Source: Lachnospiraceae bacterium (GTDB lineage: Bacteria > Bacillota > Clostridia > Lachnospirales > Lachnospiraceae). Taken from it: 51,553 nt of DNA. Numbering within the stretch: position 1 is the stretch's first letter; the number at the start of each line of letters is the position of its first letter. The notes under the pieces are model-generated. The model ran no database searches. It saw only the letters and a program-made list of their open reading frames with translations, and was not told where the DNA came from. The stretch is taken from assembly GCA_022797375.1 (NCBI GenBank), contig JAAWKM010000006.1:1-51553 (forward strand), written 5' to 3'. A program made the translations under genes and the position numbers. Of the stretch, positions 17,612 through 26,316 are shown piece by piece.

Positions 17612-18700
17612 TTAAAAAGCAGACATTTTTTTAGTAACACAGTTTTCATTCTTATGAAAAGCTAAAAGATATGAGTATTTAGTATCCGTTAATAACCACT
17701 CCAGTTTATTTTCTCTAACATCCAGACCGCATTTTTGTGACAATTCAAACGTGCAAAAAGAAAATGAACCACAATCTTCGAAATAACATTTTCTTAGCTT
17801 TTTTCCGTGCACATATTTATATGGCTTTTCTCTAGTTACATAAGCAAGAAGCTTTTCAAAAAATGTTTCCCATGACAGACAGTATTTATTGGCATAAGCT
17901 GGTAAATCTTTAAATACATTTATAACTTTCTGATTATTTCGAAACATATTACTACACAATAATAATCCCTCAAAACACTCATAGGAATCCAATACTGCCA
18001 AGTCATAGTCCCTCAGCTTATTTACAAATCTTTCAATTTCACATCCAAATGCAGCACTATCAAATATAACAAGTATGTTTTTATCTTTTACAGGTAATTT
18101 CTCAATCTTATCAACAATTGCGCTTTTCCCACCATCAGAATGTTCCACCTGGACTGTATTTAAAAGTTTGCTAAAAAACTCAAAACCACCTGAAGTATCT
18201 TCTGTAATACAAATATCCAATCCAGAAAACTGGCTGCATTTTTTCAAATTATAAAACGGCTCTAACCAATGGTTAAGACCATCACTGCATAAACGGTATA
18301 TTGAATCAATACTGTAAGATATATTCGGCATATACCCAGCTTCCTTGGTATGTTGCTCTATTTTCAAATTTTCTCTGTTAAAAATTAATAAATATAAATT
18401 ATTTTTAACAACATATTCATAACAACACTTAGCAAATTCTGCACTATCAATAACATTAGAGTCATCGAAAATTATTATAGCATCATGTGATGCTGTCATC
18501 AAAGCTTTCCAGCCAAGGTCATCAGCAATCAGCACATCTAATGTAATATTTTTGATAATATCTGGAGATGTATCCCTTATAAGCTCTAACAAAGATGTTT
18601 TACCAGTACCACTATCCCCTTTAATAACATTTATCCTTCTTTCAAAATAAAATTTACACACATACTGGTTAGAGGTTATCTCTAATTCTATAGTACTCAT
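17612..18700 (-). CDS. P-loop ATPase of the DUF4869 module, copy 1
   Basis: 362 aa from ATG 18700 behind GGGGGGTTTGTTG; its start overlaps the end of the DUF4869 gene by 32 bases. The P-loop is GDSGTGKT (28-35) and Walker B AIIIFDDS (74-81). The second half has ITEDTSGGFEFF with Glu167, HSDGGKSAI near 188 and VIFDSAAFG with Asp214. This order of Glu, Gly-Gly and Asp-x-x-x-x-Gly looks like a TOPRIM-type fold, as in OLD nucleases, but that is inference. The protein ends KKMSAF, a C-terminal motif shared with seven other products here. It probably works with the DUF4869 partner; the function is undescribed to my knowledge. Confidence 0.75.
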   Translation of the reverse strand: MSTIELEITSNQYVCKFYFERRINVIKGDSGTGKTSLLELIRDTSPDIIKNITLDVLIADDLGWKALMTASHDAIIIFDDSNVIDSAEFAKCCYEYVVKNNLYLLIFNRENLKIEQHTKEAGYMPNISYSIDSIYRLCSDGLNHWLEPFYNLKKCSQFSGLDICITEDTSGGFEFFSKLLNTVQVEHSDGGKSAIVDKIEKLPVKDKNILVIFDSAAFGCEIERFVNKLRDYDLAVLDSYECFEGLLLCSNMFRNNQKVINVFKDLPAYANKYCLSWETFFEKLLAYVTREKPYKYVHGKKLRKCYFEDCGSFSFCTFELSQKCGLDVRENKLEWLLTDTKYSYLLAFHKNENCVTKKMSAF

Positions 18701-19118
18701 CAACAAACCCCCCAAAAGAATTTATTTTTTTCCCTGACTCAACAATTACTGCTTCAAATCCAGATTCAGGAAACTGCATAATATGGTGTAACGTAATATG
18801 GACATCTTTATTCCTGGCAATGTCTAAAATACACGGAACGCAATTATCACCACACTTGGTTGCATAAATATAAGGGTTTTCAAGCACGGCCATCAGTATA
18901 ACTGCTTTACAGCCTGTTGATAATTTTGCAGGTGCCATACCGCCAAATACAGGCGACTCGATATATTCATCTTTTACAGCTATAGATAAATCTATAGCTT
19001 TGATAATCTTTTTAACATCATCACGGTTAAACCAGTCTTTGGACTTATTCCGGTTAAAGTATGGGTCTATAGTTCTTATACATTCCCTTTCAACTGGCCC
19101 AACATGTATATATAACAT
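18669..19118 (-). CDS. DUF4869 protein, copy 1
   Basis: 149 aa behind GAGGTGGTTTA. The family marks are the start MLYIHVGPVE, a WFNRDDVKK region, SPVFGGMAPAKLSTGCKAV, then KCGDNCVPCILDIARNKDV and the end-region FPESGFEAVI. The same skeleton (SPVLGQIPP/LSGGVKAL/CGNNCAKW) is present in the copies at 20689 and 37428. DUF4869 has no assigned biochemical role. The gene overlaps the following P-loop ATPase by 32 bases, so translation of the two is coupled. The conserved Cys-Gly-x-Asn-Cys motif could be catalytic or structural. Confidence 0.8.
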   Translation of the reverse strand: MLYIHVGPVERECIRTIDPYFNRNKSKDWFNRDDVKKIIKAIDLSIAVKDEYIESPVFGGMAPAKLSTGCKAVILMAVLENPYIYATKCGDNCVPCILDIARNKDVHITLHHIMQFPESGFEAVIVESGKKINSFGGFVDEYYRIRDNL

Positions 19119-19347
19119 TAAACCACCTCTCTTCAGATTTTATTTAAAAAATTATAACAAACAGCCCGGCTAAATTATATTTTATCTATATTTAGAATTT
19201 ATAGTATAAAAACCTATCTAATCCTATTAGTGTTATATCTGAAAATATAGAAAAATTATAGACTTTATATAAACAATTTTATTCTTAAAACGAGAAATAC
19301 CCAAAATCAAGCCCCAATCTGGTTACTTTACATAAAATATGTCAATC

Positions 19348-19533
19348 AAGCATATACTTGCCATAAGAAAACGTATTCATCTGCAACCTGTACTCCAAAC
19401 GCTTAATTATATTATATGTTGTGCTTCATTAAAATTCATAATAAAACATATCTATATCACTATCAGTTAAAGAACCGTTGCCGAATACTCTTAAACACTC
19501 ATGTATATTATCAGCCTTTCCACAAGTAGCATC
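19348..19533 (-). pseudogene. Fragment of a second copy of the AAA ATPase at 24510-25877
   Basis: Read on the minus strand, the fragment gives KADNIHECLRVFGNGSLTDS then DIDMFYYEF, followed after stops by LEYRLQMNTFSYGKYML. The intact gene starts KATNIQECLRVFGNGPLTSN DIDKFYYQF and continues LEYRLQTNTFSYGKYILAG. Only the first 60 or so codons remain and they contain stops. It shows that the ATPase/helical-protein pair once existed twice in this region. The 230 bases between this and the DUF4869 gene show nothing else. Confidence 0.75.
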
Positions 19534-19974
19534 TTATTTCTTTTATTTTACCATATATCATTGTTATTTAAAATACCTGCAACCTCTAATTTACAATAAT
19601 TTTCGGCTACACTATTTAAATATTTGTTGTCAATTAGATTTTACAATACAGACGATTTATTTTAGTTTTTAAGTAGCCATACAATACTTTAGCTAGATAA
19701 GCTGGTTTTGTCCAGCACATTTAAATATATTTTGCACCATACGGACAGACTGGCCTCTCTAAGATATTTACAGGCCTTAAACAACTTATAGTATTTATTG
19801 ATAACATGCCTAAAGAGGATAAATAAGTTATGGTAAAAAGAACTGTTTACAAAATAAAAGATAATACTCATCAGCACACATATTTTATTTAGTTGGTTTT
19901 ATTAAAACGTTTTAATAACAGAAAACAAAACAGAGCAATACAAACTCTGGACAACTTGAGCTAGCAATTTAGCA
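19534..19974. other. Gene-free stretch
   Basis: An open minus-strand frame at 19689-19877 has no ribosome site and an unremarkable sequence, so I do not treat it as a gene. No repeats or clear hairpins are visible. Confidence 0.4.
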
Positions 19975-20496
19975 CTAGCTTCTGTACATTTGCCATAACC
20001 TTAATCCTGATACCAATACCACAAACAAACACACCTTATAAAAGGTTGTTTTCTTTAAACTGTAATAACCACTATCCGTTATAATATGGTCTGCAAATAT
20101 TATCTCCATAAACCAGAACATTCTTTTAAATCTTACTGTAAGACCAATATCCTCCTTTGATGGTGTACAGTCACCAGACGGGTGGTTATGGCAGATTACA
20201 AAATGCGAAGCTCCTGACAAAAGCAGCCGGATAAAAATTTCACGTGGACTGGCTACTGCCATACTAACAGTTCCATGTGATACCTCAAAAACACCAAGCA
20301 CTTTGTATGCTGCCGAAAGTGCCAGCATATACACATATTCTTCTGCCATTCTGTTCAAACCAAACACATCATTAAACATCTTGACAACAAGCTGTGGACT
20401 ATCCATTCTGTCACACACATAATTTATAGCAGCTTCTTTTACAAGAACATTGTGCCTGTTTGTATCAAGCTCTGTCCTGTATTTAGTAATTCTCAC
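19975..20496 (-). CDS. radC: RadC-like JAB-domain protein
   Basis: 173 aa starting at GTG 20496 behind AGGAGGTGTCTT. The JAMM metal-binding set is complete: Glu71 (GVFEVSHG), His103-x-His105 and Asp109 within CHNHPSGDCTPSKED. RadC proteins on mobile elements are common; the fold is a metalloprotease-like JAB domain of uncertain role, earlier linked to DNA repair. The C-terminus is odd: after SGYYSLKK the normal short ending is replaced by about 25 hydrophobic residues (KVCLFVVLVSGLRLW), suggesting a frameshift or altered 3' end. The protein is short for stand-alone RadC, lacking the helix-hairpin-helix part. Confidence 0.85.
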   Translation of the reverse strand: MRITKYRTELDTNRHNVLVKEAAINYVCDRMDSPQLVVKMFNDVFGLNRMAEEYVYMLALSAAYKVLGVFEVSHGTVSMAVASPREIFIRLLLSGASHFVICHNHPSGDCTPSKEDIGLTVRFKRMFWFMEIIFADHIITDSGYYSLKKTTFYKVCLFVVLVSGLRLWQMYRS

Positions 20497-20601
20497 AAGA
20501 CACCTCCTGTTAAAATATTAAACCCATTTCCAAGCAACTTAAAAAATAACAGTGTAACCCATAAGGTTAAATCTGCACCACTCCTAACCAGAAACAAATA
20601 C

Positions 20602-20653
20602 AAAAATAGTAAAGAGCACCAATGCACGGTCAATGGCACTCTTTACTATTTTT
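20602..20653. terminator. Long perfect hairpin, bidirectional terminator
   Basis: AAAAATAGTAAAGAG (20602-20616) pairs without mismatch with CTCTTTACTATTTTT (20639-20653); CCA/TGG extend the stem inside. T-tracts flank it on both strands. It lies between the second DUF4869 module and the RadC-like gene and should end the module transcript. Confidence 0.8.
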
Positions 20654-20688
20654 CAAAAACACTCTTTAGATTTACTAAACCAGTTACA

Positions 20689-21117
20689 CTATCTGTGGTA
20701 TTTAACCATAAAATCCATATAACTATGGTACAAATCACCAGTAGCTGCATCTATAAAATCAAATTCTGTTTCCGGAAACCTAAAGTAATGCTCTATACTG
20801 ATAGTTAAATCTTTCCGTTTACCGATTTCAAGAAACCATTTGGCACAGTTATTCCCACACGCAGTAGCCCAGATTTCCCAGTCAGTCTTTAAAGCCATGA
20901 TTAAGGCTTTTACCCCGCCAGACAAACCTGTTGGTGGAATTTGCCCGAGTACAGGGCTCTGGATACAATATGGTGAAAGAATTTCTGATTTGTCTACATC
21001 AAGTACCATTTCTTTTACAAGTGGGTCAGCCAGCCATTCTTCTTCATAATTATTATCAAAAACAGATTCCACAAGTTCAATGGTATCATCTGTTGTTCCC
21101 CATCTTATACTCAGCAT
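20689..21117 (-). CDS. DUF4869 protein, copy 2
   Basis: 142 aa. Its ATG (21117) directly follows the stop of the ATPase gene, with GGAGGCGTTTTAA as ribosome site. Family marks are MLSIRWGTTDD, EEEWLADPLVKEMV, SPVLGQIPPTGLSGGVKAL, ATACGNNCAKWFLEIGKRKDL and FRFPETEFDF. This copy is closest to what I know as the typical DUF4869 sequence. Unlike copies 1 and 3, here the ATPase comes first and DUF4869 second. Reversal of gene order with preserved pairing argues that the two proteins act together. Biochemical role unknown. Confidence 0.85.
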   Translation of the reverse strand: MLSIRWGTTDDTIELVESVFDNNYEEEWLADPLVKEMVLDVDKSEILSPYCIQSPVLGQIPPTGLSGGVKALIMALKTDWEIWATACGNNCAKWFLEIGKRKDLTISIEHYFRFPETEFDFIDAATGDLYHSYMDFMVKYHR

Positions 21118-21789
21118 TTAAAACGCCTCCATTCTGTTTGTGCCTTCATTTATGTGTATGTCAGGTTTAAACATATGATGTTTATATTGACAGGTATCTA
21201 TTTGCCTGCAAGTATTACATAAAGAATTACGTTTCAGACAATTTGGTAAATACCCTTTAGAATAATTAATTTTATCCTTTAACTGTTCCTCTGCTGCCTG
21301 TTCCTGAAAAAATTCCCAACCACTGGCTTTGTCTTCTGTTATTATATGTTTTATCTTATTAAAATCTTTTATTCCACTGACAGTATACTTCTGCCTTATC
21401 CAGTGTACCCTGCCGTTAGTTTCCATCTCATATAAATTTTCAACACACAATGGCAGAAAGTCTAAATTTTTTCTGTATATTATTATAAAATAATTGTCTG
21501 ATTTTTGCAGTATAGAGGCTACATCAGGTTCTCTTAAAATTTTATAATTTTCATCTATTATAACTATGGAATTTTGAATACCCTGAAGTCCGCTCCCATT
21601 ATCAAACGGTGCAATTGTTACTACCGGAAGACTGCTGGTAACCTTAACCGTTTTATCTCCTGTAAGCTTTTGCTGTAACAACCTGCACATATTAGTTTTT
21701 CCACTCCCGCTATCCCCCTGTATCACAGAATACTTACCTTTTATATCTAATTCATACTTTAAACGTTTTGTTTCTATTTCTATATACAT
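21118..21789 (-). CDS. P-loop ATPase of the DUF4869 module, copy 2 (short form)
   Basis: 223 aa from ATG 21789 behind AAGGAGCTCAGA. The P-loop is GDSGSGKT (25-32), Walker B SIVIIDEN (74-81), and IITEDKASGWEFF sits at 149-161 with Glu152, as in copy 1. After that the TOPRIM-like second half of copies 1 and 3 is missing. It is replaced by a Cys/His cluster: Cys184, 191, 194 and 200, and His204-205, possibly a zinc site. It ends NRMEAF, a variant of the shared C-terminal motif. The gene is complete, with good signals at both ends, so the short form may be functional rather than decayed. Confidence 0.75.
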   Translation of the reverse strand: MYIEIETKRLKYELDIKGKYSVIQGDSGSGKTNMCRLLQQKLTGDKTVKVTSSLPVVTIAPFDNGSGLQGIQNSIVIIDENYKILREPDVASILQKSDNYFIIIYRKNLDFLPLCVENLYEMETNGRVHWIRQKYTVSGIKDFNKIKHIITEDKASGWEFFQEQAAEEQLKDKINYSKGYLPNCLKRNSLCNTCRQIDTCQYKHHMFKPDIHINEGTNRMEAF

Positions 21790-21914
21790 TCTGAGCTCCT
21801 TATTATTTGATATGGGCTGGTTATATACCTTTTGTTCTTTTATCAAACCGCAGTTACAACTTAATATTTATTTGGTTCTATAGCTGGACAATGCTATCAA
21901 ATTAATAAAACTGC

Positions 21915-22619
21915 CTAAAAACTTTCACACAAAATACTGCTGCTTCCAATTCTCTTATAAACCATTCCATCATATTTTACATAACCATTTAATTTCATTA
22001 CAGGTATTTTAACAAGCAGCTTTCCTTTAAAATTAACCAATACATAATTTGCCAGGATAAAATCCTTTAACTTGTTATCTATTGGTTCTTTTTCCAGCCG
22101 CCCACCAATCTTATTATAATATCTGCCAACCCCATGAAAGTACTTAACAGCTTCTCTTCTAATACCAGGAACAGAATGTCCACTATAAATTAAAGGTTTC
22201 TCATTAAATACTTTTTCCCAATTGCTAGCCGCTTCCTTATTACCAGCAACCCCAATAAGAAGATATCCCTCTTCTTCCGAGGCTGTATTAGTCATAGCTG
22301 TAAGCGCAATAGCAATACGCCGAATTGTCTTTTCACTAACAATACCGTGTCAAAATTAGCAATCCCGACCTTATGTCCAGTCATTTGTGATTCAATAGAA
22401 GATAAGGGTAACATACAGGAAATCTCTTTTTCTTCTGCTGTCAGACCAGATTTAAACAGAATTAATAAACAGTCTTTTATCTTGTAACGGTCATACCAGC
22501 TTTCTCTGGTATTTTGTATTTACCCATATTTCGTCATCAAAATACCATTTAATAAGCCTTCCGGTTTCTTTACTTTTTACATCAAGCTTGTCTCCCACTG
22601 TTCTTTTACCCCAATTCAT
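21915..22619 (-). pseudogene. Decayed gene with DUF262-like start and AlbA_2-like end
   Basis: From ATG 22619 the frame reads MNWGKRTVGDKLD, then WVNTKYQRKLV and a TGA (22491-22493) exactly where DUF262 proteins have Trp. PLQDKRLFINSV follows and then frameshifts. A middle piece in another frame reads LTAEEKEISCMLPLS. The last frame (21915-22295 and slightly upstream) reads IRRIAIALTAMTNTASEEEG, YLLIGVA, and ends DGMVYKRIGSSS. This is the pattern of the AlbA_2/Schlafen-like nucleic-acid binding domain. The original was probably a DUF262-type restriction or defence protein. At least one nonsense change and two frameshifts are present. Confidence 0.6.
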
Positions 22620-22933
22620 AAGTATTCCCCCTTATCTTACCAACCATTAATACTTTTTTCAAGTAAAATTTAACGGTATATTTCTCACACTCAATAAAAT
22701 ACAGCAACCCTCTTAAGATTGAGTACTCAATTATGTAAACCTCTATTTTACTCTGTCAGATTATTATAGGAACGTGACAAAATATTTATGGTTTTGAAAC
22801 CGCCTGATAGATTAACTATAATTTATAAAAATATTAAACCGATTTAAACACAACAATTAATTTACTACATAAAATAAACATTAAAAACAGACCACAGAAT
22901 TTAGTAATCTGTATGTTTATAAATTAACCTGTC
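22620..22933. other. Gene-free AT-rich spacer
   Basis: No coding frame or hairpin stands out. It separates the decayed DUF262-like gene from the end of the ATPase/helical-protein operon. Confidence 0.4.
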
Positions 22934-24526
22934 CTATTGCAACAATATAAGTAATTCATCTATAAGTTTTTTAAATTTCTTTCTATCATCTCTGGTATAG
23001 AAGGATATTATATTCTTTGCTTTTCTAGCACAATTCAAGCATGCTTCATTTTTACAAATATTAAAGTAAAATATAGCATTACAATAATGTGTTTCTGCAA
23101 TTGAATAATGATTTTCTGGAAATATTTCTCTTTGAATCTTTAGCGTTTCCAAGTTATCTTTTAATGCACACCTACACCTTCCCTCGTAAACACCAATTAT
23201 CCAACTTGATAATATTTTCATACGATAATACAAAATACTGTTTATAAAAGAATTATCATCACACCAGTTAAAGAATGAATTGCAACTATTCTTGGCATCT
23301 GCAACTTTACAGTCCATTAAATTGATAACAGCGATATTATAATAATAAGTAAATACTTCTTGAATACCACTATCGTTACTAAGATGCACATAGTTTTTAT
23401 AATAACCAGACAGGTCTTTCACTTGTTTCCGCTCCCAAATGTCTAAAATAGCATAATCATTGTAGTATTTAAAAACACTAGAATAGCTAAAAAAATGTCT
23501 ATATGTAAATAAAAAAGATATATGAACAGCATTCAGTTCTCTTGCTGTCCTTACATCATTATTCTCCAACACAAAATACAGCAGGCAAGCCAGAAACGCA
23601 TCTATCCAGCCAGCAGACTTCTTCTTTAAACTTACATTAAGGTTAATCATCTCTTTGACAGCAAACAGTATTGAATAAATATTTTTAATTTCCAACTTTA
23701 AGCTGCCACAAAAACAAACCATTATTATAGCTGAAAACAGTGGAATAATGAAAGGTTCTATATACTGCATTTTATTTCTTAAGCGCAAGATATCTAAGTA
23801 GTCTAAAGTAAAGTCTATTATCCTGTAAACAACTGGCAGATAATTTTCATGGTATTTAGGATACACAATATCTGATTTACCAAAAGATAACCCTAAAAAA
23901 ACCGTTGCACTATCCAGACAATTTAAAATTTTTTTATTCAACTGTTTTAACTCAATATCATTAAGCCTGACATAACGGAACTGCTTTAACTTATATTCTA
24001 TATAATCCAGAACATTATCACCATCATATTCCAGACTTTTCACGCTGTCTGCATTTGCTGTATAAAACTCTTTAAAATTGGTATATGTAACATCATTACT
24101 CAAAAGCAACGAAAATGGTACATCATAGATTACGGTGTAATCAAGAACTATCATCGAATAACTTCCAAAATCAGGATAATTCTGCTGGAGATATGATAAC
24201 TGTGAAGAAAGAAAACCAAAAATAAGACACTTTCCGGAAACATACAAAGAATCCCTCATATAAGTAATTCTTTCTGCCAGTATTTCAAACTCTTCGTCAA
24301 ATGTTATAAATAAATAATCATTAACAGCACCTGAAATCTCTTCCAATATCAAACTTTCAGTTCCTAGCCTAATATGAGAACAATCCCTGGTTTGGTTAAT
24401 TTTACTATATACATTTTCCAACATATTTTCCGAATTAGATACAACAAACAAAAATGAACTAAAAGAATTTTCCAGCATAAATTTCAGTTTTTTATTATTT
24501 TCTACAAAATCAATGATAGCTTCCAT
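22934..24526 (-). CDS. Large helical protein partnered with an AAA ATPase
   Basis: 530 aa; its ATG (24526) overlaps the end of the ATPase gene by 17 bases, so translation is coupled. I do not recognise the family. The first 130 residues look alpha/beta (FSSFLFVVSNSENMLENVYS, DYLFITFDEEFEILAERI, GKCLIFGFLS) and could be a signalling or ATPase-related domain without a P-loop. The remaining 400 residues are almost all helical with many paired Tyr/Leu/Asn positions (AKNSCNSFFNWCDDNS, ETHYCNAIFYFNICKNEAC), like degenerate TPR hairpins. It may sense a trigger or act as the effector of the pair. Defence is suggested by neighbours only. Confidence 0.65.
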   Translation of the reverse strand: MEAIIDFVENNKKLKFMLENSFSSFLFVVSNSENMLENVYSKINQTRDCSHIRLGTESLILEEISGAVNDYLFITFDEEFEILAERITYMRDSLYVSGKCLIFGFLSSQLSYLQQNYPDFGSYSMIVLDYTVIYDVPFSLLLSNDVTYTNFKEFYTANADSVKSLEYDGDNVLDYIEYKLKQFRYVRLNDIELKQLNKKILNCLDSATVFLGLSFGKSDIVYPKYHENYLPVVYRIIDFTLDYLDILRLRNKMQYIEPFIIPLFSAIIMVCFCGSLKLEIKNIYSILFAVKEMINLNVSLKKKSAGWIDAFLACLLYFVLENNDVRTARELNAVHISFLFTYRHFFSYSSVFKYYNDYAILDIWERKQVKDLSGYYKNYVHLSNDSGIQEVFTYYYNIAVINLMDCKVADAKNSCNSFFNWCDDNSFINSILYYRMKILSSWIIGVYEGRCRCALKDNLETLKIQREIFPENHYSIAETHYCNAIFYFNICKNEACLNCARKAKNIISFYTRDDRKKFKKLIDELLILLQ

Positions 24527-25877
24527 TTAAAAACCCCCGCCTATTTGCCCAGTCCAAAACCATCGGATGTACCACATATACACCATCCCTATACTCTAAT
24601 ACTAAATCGAATCTCAATAAATTTCTAAGTAAATCATCGTTAAACTGAGCTGACGGGTGTTCAAATATATTCTTTATACGGCTTAACATTTCAGAAGAAT
24701 TTAAAAATTTTCCGTAGGAATCTTCCATCTGGTATGCCCATTCTTCCACATCAGCCATTCCTATCTGGCTCTTTCCCGATATGCCAGCATTTGTTGCTGC
24801 ACCTACAAGCAAAGAAAACAAATCCCTTATCAAGCCTCCCGATATCTTTATTGCAAATTCTAGAGCATTTTCTTCTATAAGAAATTTTTCCATTCTTTTG
24901 TAAACAAGTTGTTTTAATGAAACTATCCCATCATCAAGATAATCATGATTTACTCCAAGTATCTGGACAACACCGAGATTGAATACATCATCATAAACAT
25001 CTTTTATATTAGAATACTCAGGAGAATACAGTGCATATACAGGAAATGTTCCAATAATAGCAGCATGCATATTAATAATTACCGTAGCATGTGTATTATA
25101 TATTTCATACGCCACCTTATTGTAAGGTGTCTTGTCTAAATTTTCTAATATTATCAAAAGTCTTTTTCCATTTAACTTTTCTTGTACTCTGTCTAACATC
25201 ATGTTTAAAGCTTCCAAGAAAATATTATCATTTTTTGAGATAGTTTTATTAATAATCTCATCCACAGTACCAAATTCAGAATAGCTACTTGAAGAATTGA
25301 TATTTCCTTTCATTCCTATAGAAAGAAGCAACTTTAATTTATCCAAAACTCCGAATTTAGTAGTTATGTTCCCCTTTGCTGAAATCTCATTTGAATACTT
25401 TTTTTCATAACTATTTACATTCTCTACTACAGATTTAATCTGGATTTCAGTATCCCAATAATTATATAAAAAGTCAAATGCTTTATCATTAGCTTCTATT
25501 ATACCAGCATCTATAACAGAACGGCCCACTTTATTTACAAGTTCTACAAGCAAATTTGTATAGTTAAGAGAACCTGAACCAAAAGCGTCAGAAGCATCAA
25601 TAACTACTGAATAATAACTGCAACAGTTTCTTTTTGCTCTTGTTAATTCTGTAGATTTGCCAACGCCTCTATGTCCAGCAAGTATATATTTGCCATAAGA
25701 AAAGGTGTTAGTCTGTAAACGGTATTCCAAGTGCCTGGTTATATCTATACGCTGTAGATTAGCAAACTGATAATAAAATTTATCTATATCATTACTTGTT
25801 AATGGCCCATTACCAAAAACTCTTAAACATTCCTGTATATTAGTAGCTTTTTCCATAAGTGGCATCCTTTCTATCAT
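24510..25877 (-). CDS. AAA/STAND-type ATPase of a two-gene system
   Basis: 455 aa behind GGAGGAAATATT. The P-loop AGHRGVGKST is at about 67-76 and Walker B LLIILENLDKT near residue 240. Helices with SGGLIRDLFSLL near 355 follow, then a probable winged-helix end (LRFDLVLEYRDGVYVVHPMVLDW). The layout of P-loop, Walker B, helical lid and winged helix fits STAND or Orc-like AAA ATPases used as sensors in prokaryotic immunity. The next gene overlaps and encodes a large helical protein. A 60-codon remnant of a second copy lies at 19348-19533. I know of no name for this pair; that it defends against phage is inference. Confidence 0.7.
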   Translation of the reverse strand: MIERMPLMEKATNIQECLRVFGNGPLTSNDIDKFYYQFANLQRIDITRHLEYRLQTNTFSYGKYILAGHRGVGKSTELTRAKRNCCSYYSVVIDASDAFGSGSLNYTNLLVELVNKVGRSVIDAGIIEANDKAFDFLYNYWDTEIQIKSVVENVNSYEKKYSNEISAKGNITTKFGVLDKLKLLLSIGMKGNINSSSSYSEFGTVDEIINKTISKNDNIFLEALNMMLDRVQEKLNGKRLLIILENLDKTPYNKVAYEIYNTHATVIINMHAAIIGTFPVYALYSPEYSNIKDVYDDVFNLGVVQILGVNHDYLDDGIVSLKQLVYKRMEKFLIEENALEFAIKISGGLIRDLFSLLVGAATNAGISGKSQIGMADVEEWAYQMEDSYGKFLNSSEMLSRIKNIFEHPSAQFNDDLLRNLLRFDLVLEYRDGVYVVHPMVLDWANRRGFLNGSYH

Positions 25878-26316
25878 AATATTTCCTCCATTCTAACACA
25901 AAATCTTATTTTTTAAAATACCCACATTCATTAATATACGGTAAAGCTCTTAAAAACTTTGTCAAAATAGCACCACTAGCAAATCTAAACACCATCACAC
26001 AAAACTTTAAATACAGCTATCCTGACTGATACAACCCTTAATTTTAAAAGCCAGGATTTCTGAATAAAGGTTTCACACTTGGCTACATATCTAAACTATA
26101 CTTCTGCAAACTCCACATGCCCTGCCTATAAATCTACTTACAACAACCAGTAATACTAAAACACAAAATACACATCACGGATTTTCAAAACAAAAAGACC
26201 AGAACCAGACAGAAATCCTGTCCTTTGCCTCTTTCACTTATGTATACCAGAATACAGAACCCACATGTAATAAAATGTTTTAAGGACAGCATTTATAAAT
26301 CACAGTAATTTCCAAA
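25878..26316. other. Gene-free spacer
   Basis: No gene seen. A small hairpin (GACAG/CTGTC near 26200, T-rich on the minus strand) could be a weak terminator for the operon ending at 26317. The left end must hold the promoter of the ATPase operon. Confidence 0.4.

Noticed and set aside
19689-19877. 62-codon minus-strand frame
   Set aside because: No ribosome site and no recognisable protein pattern.
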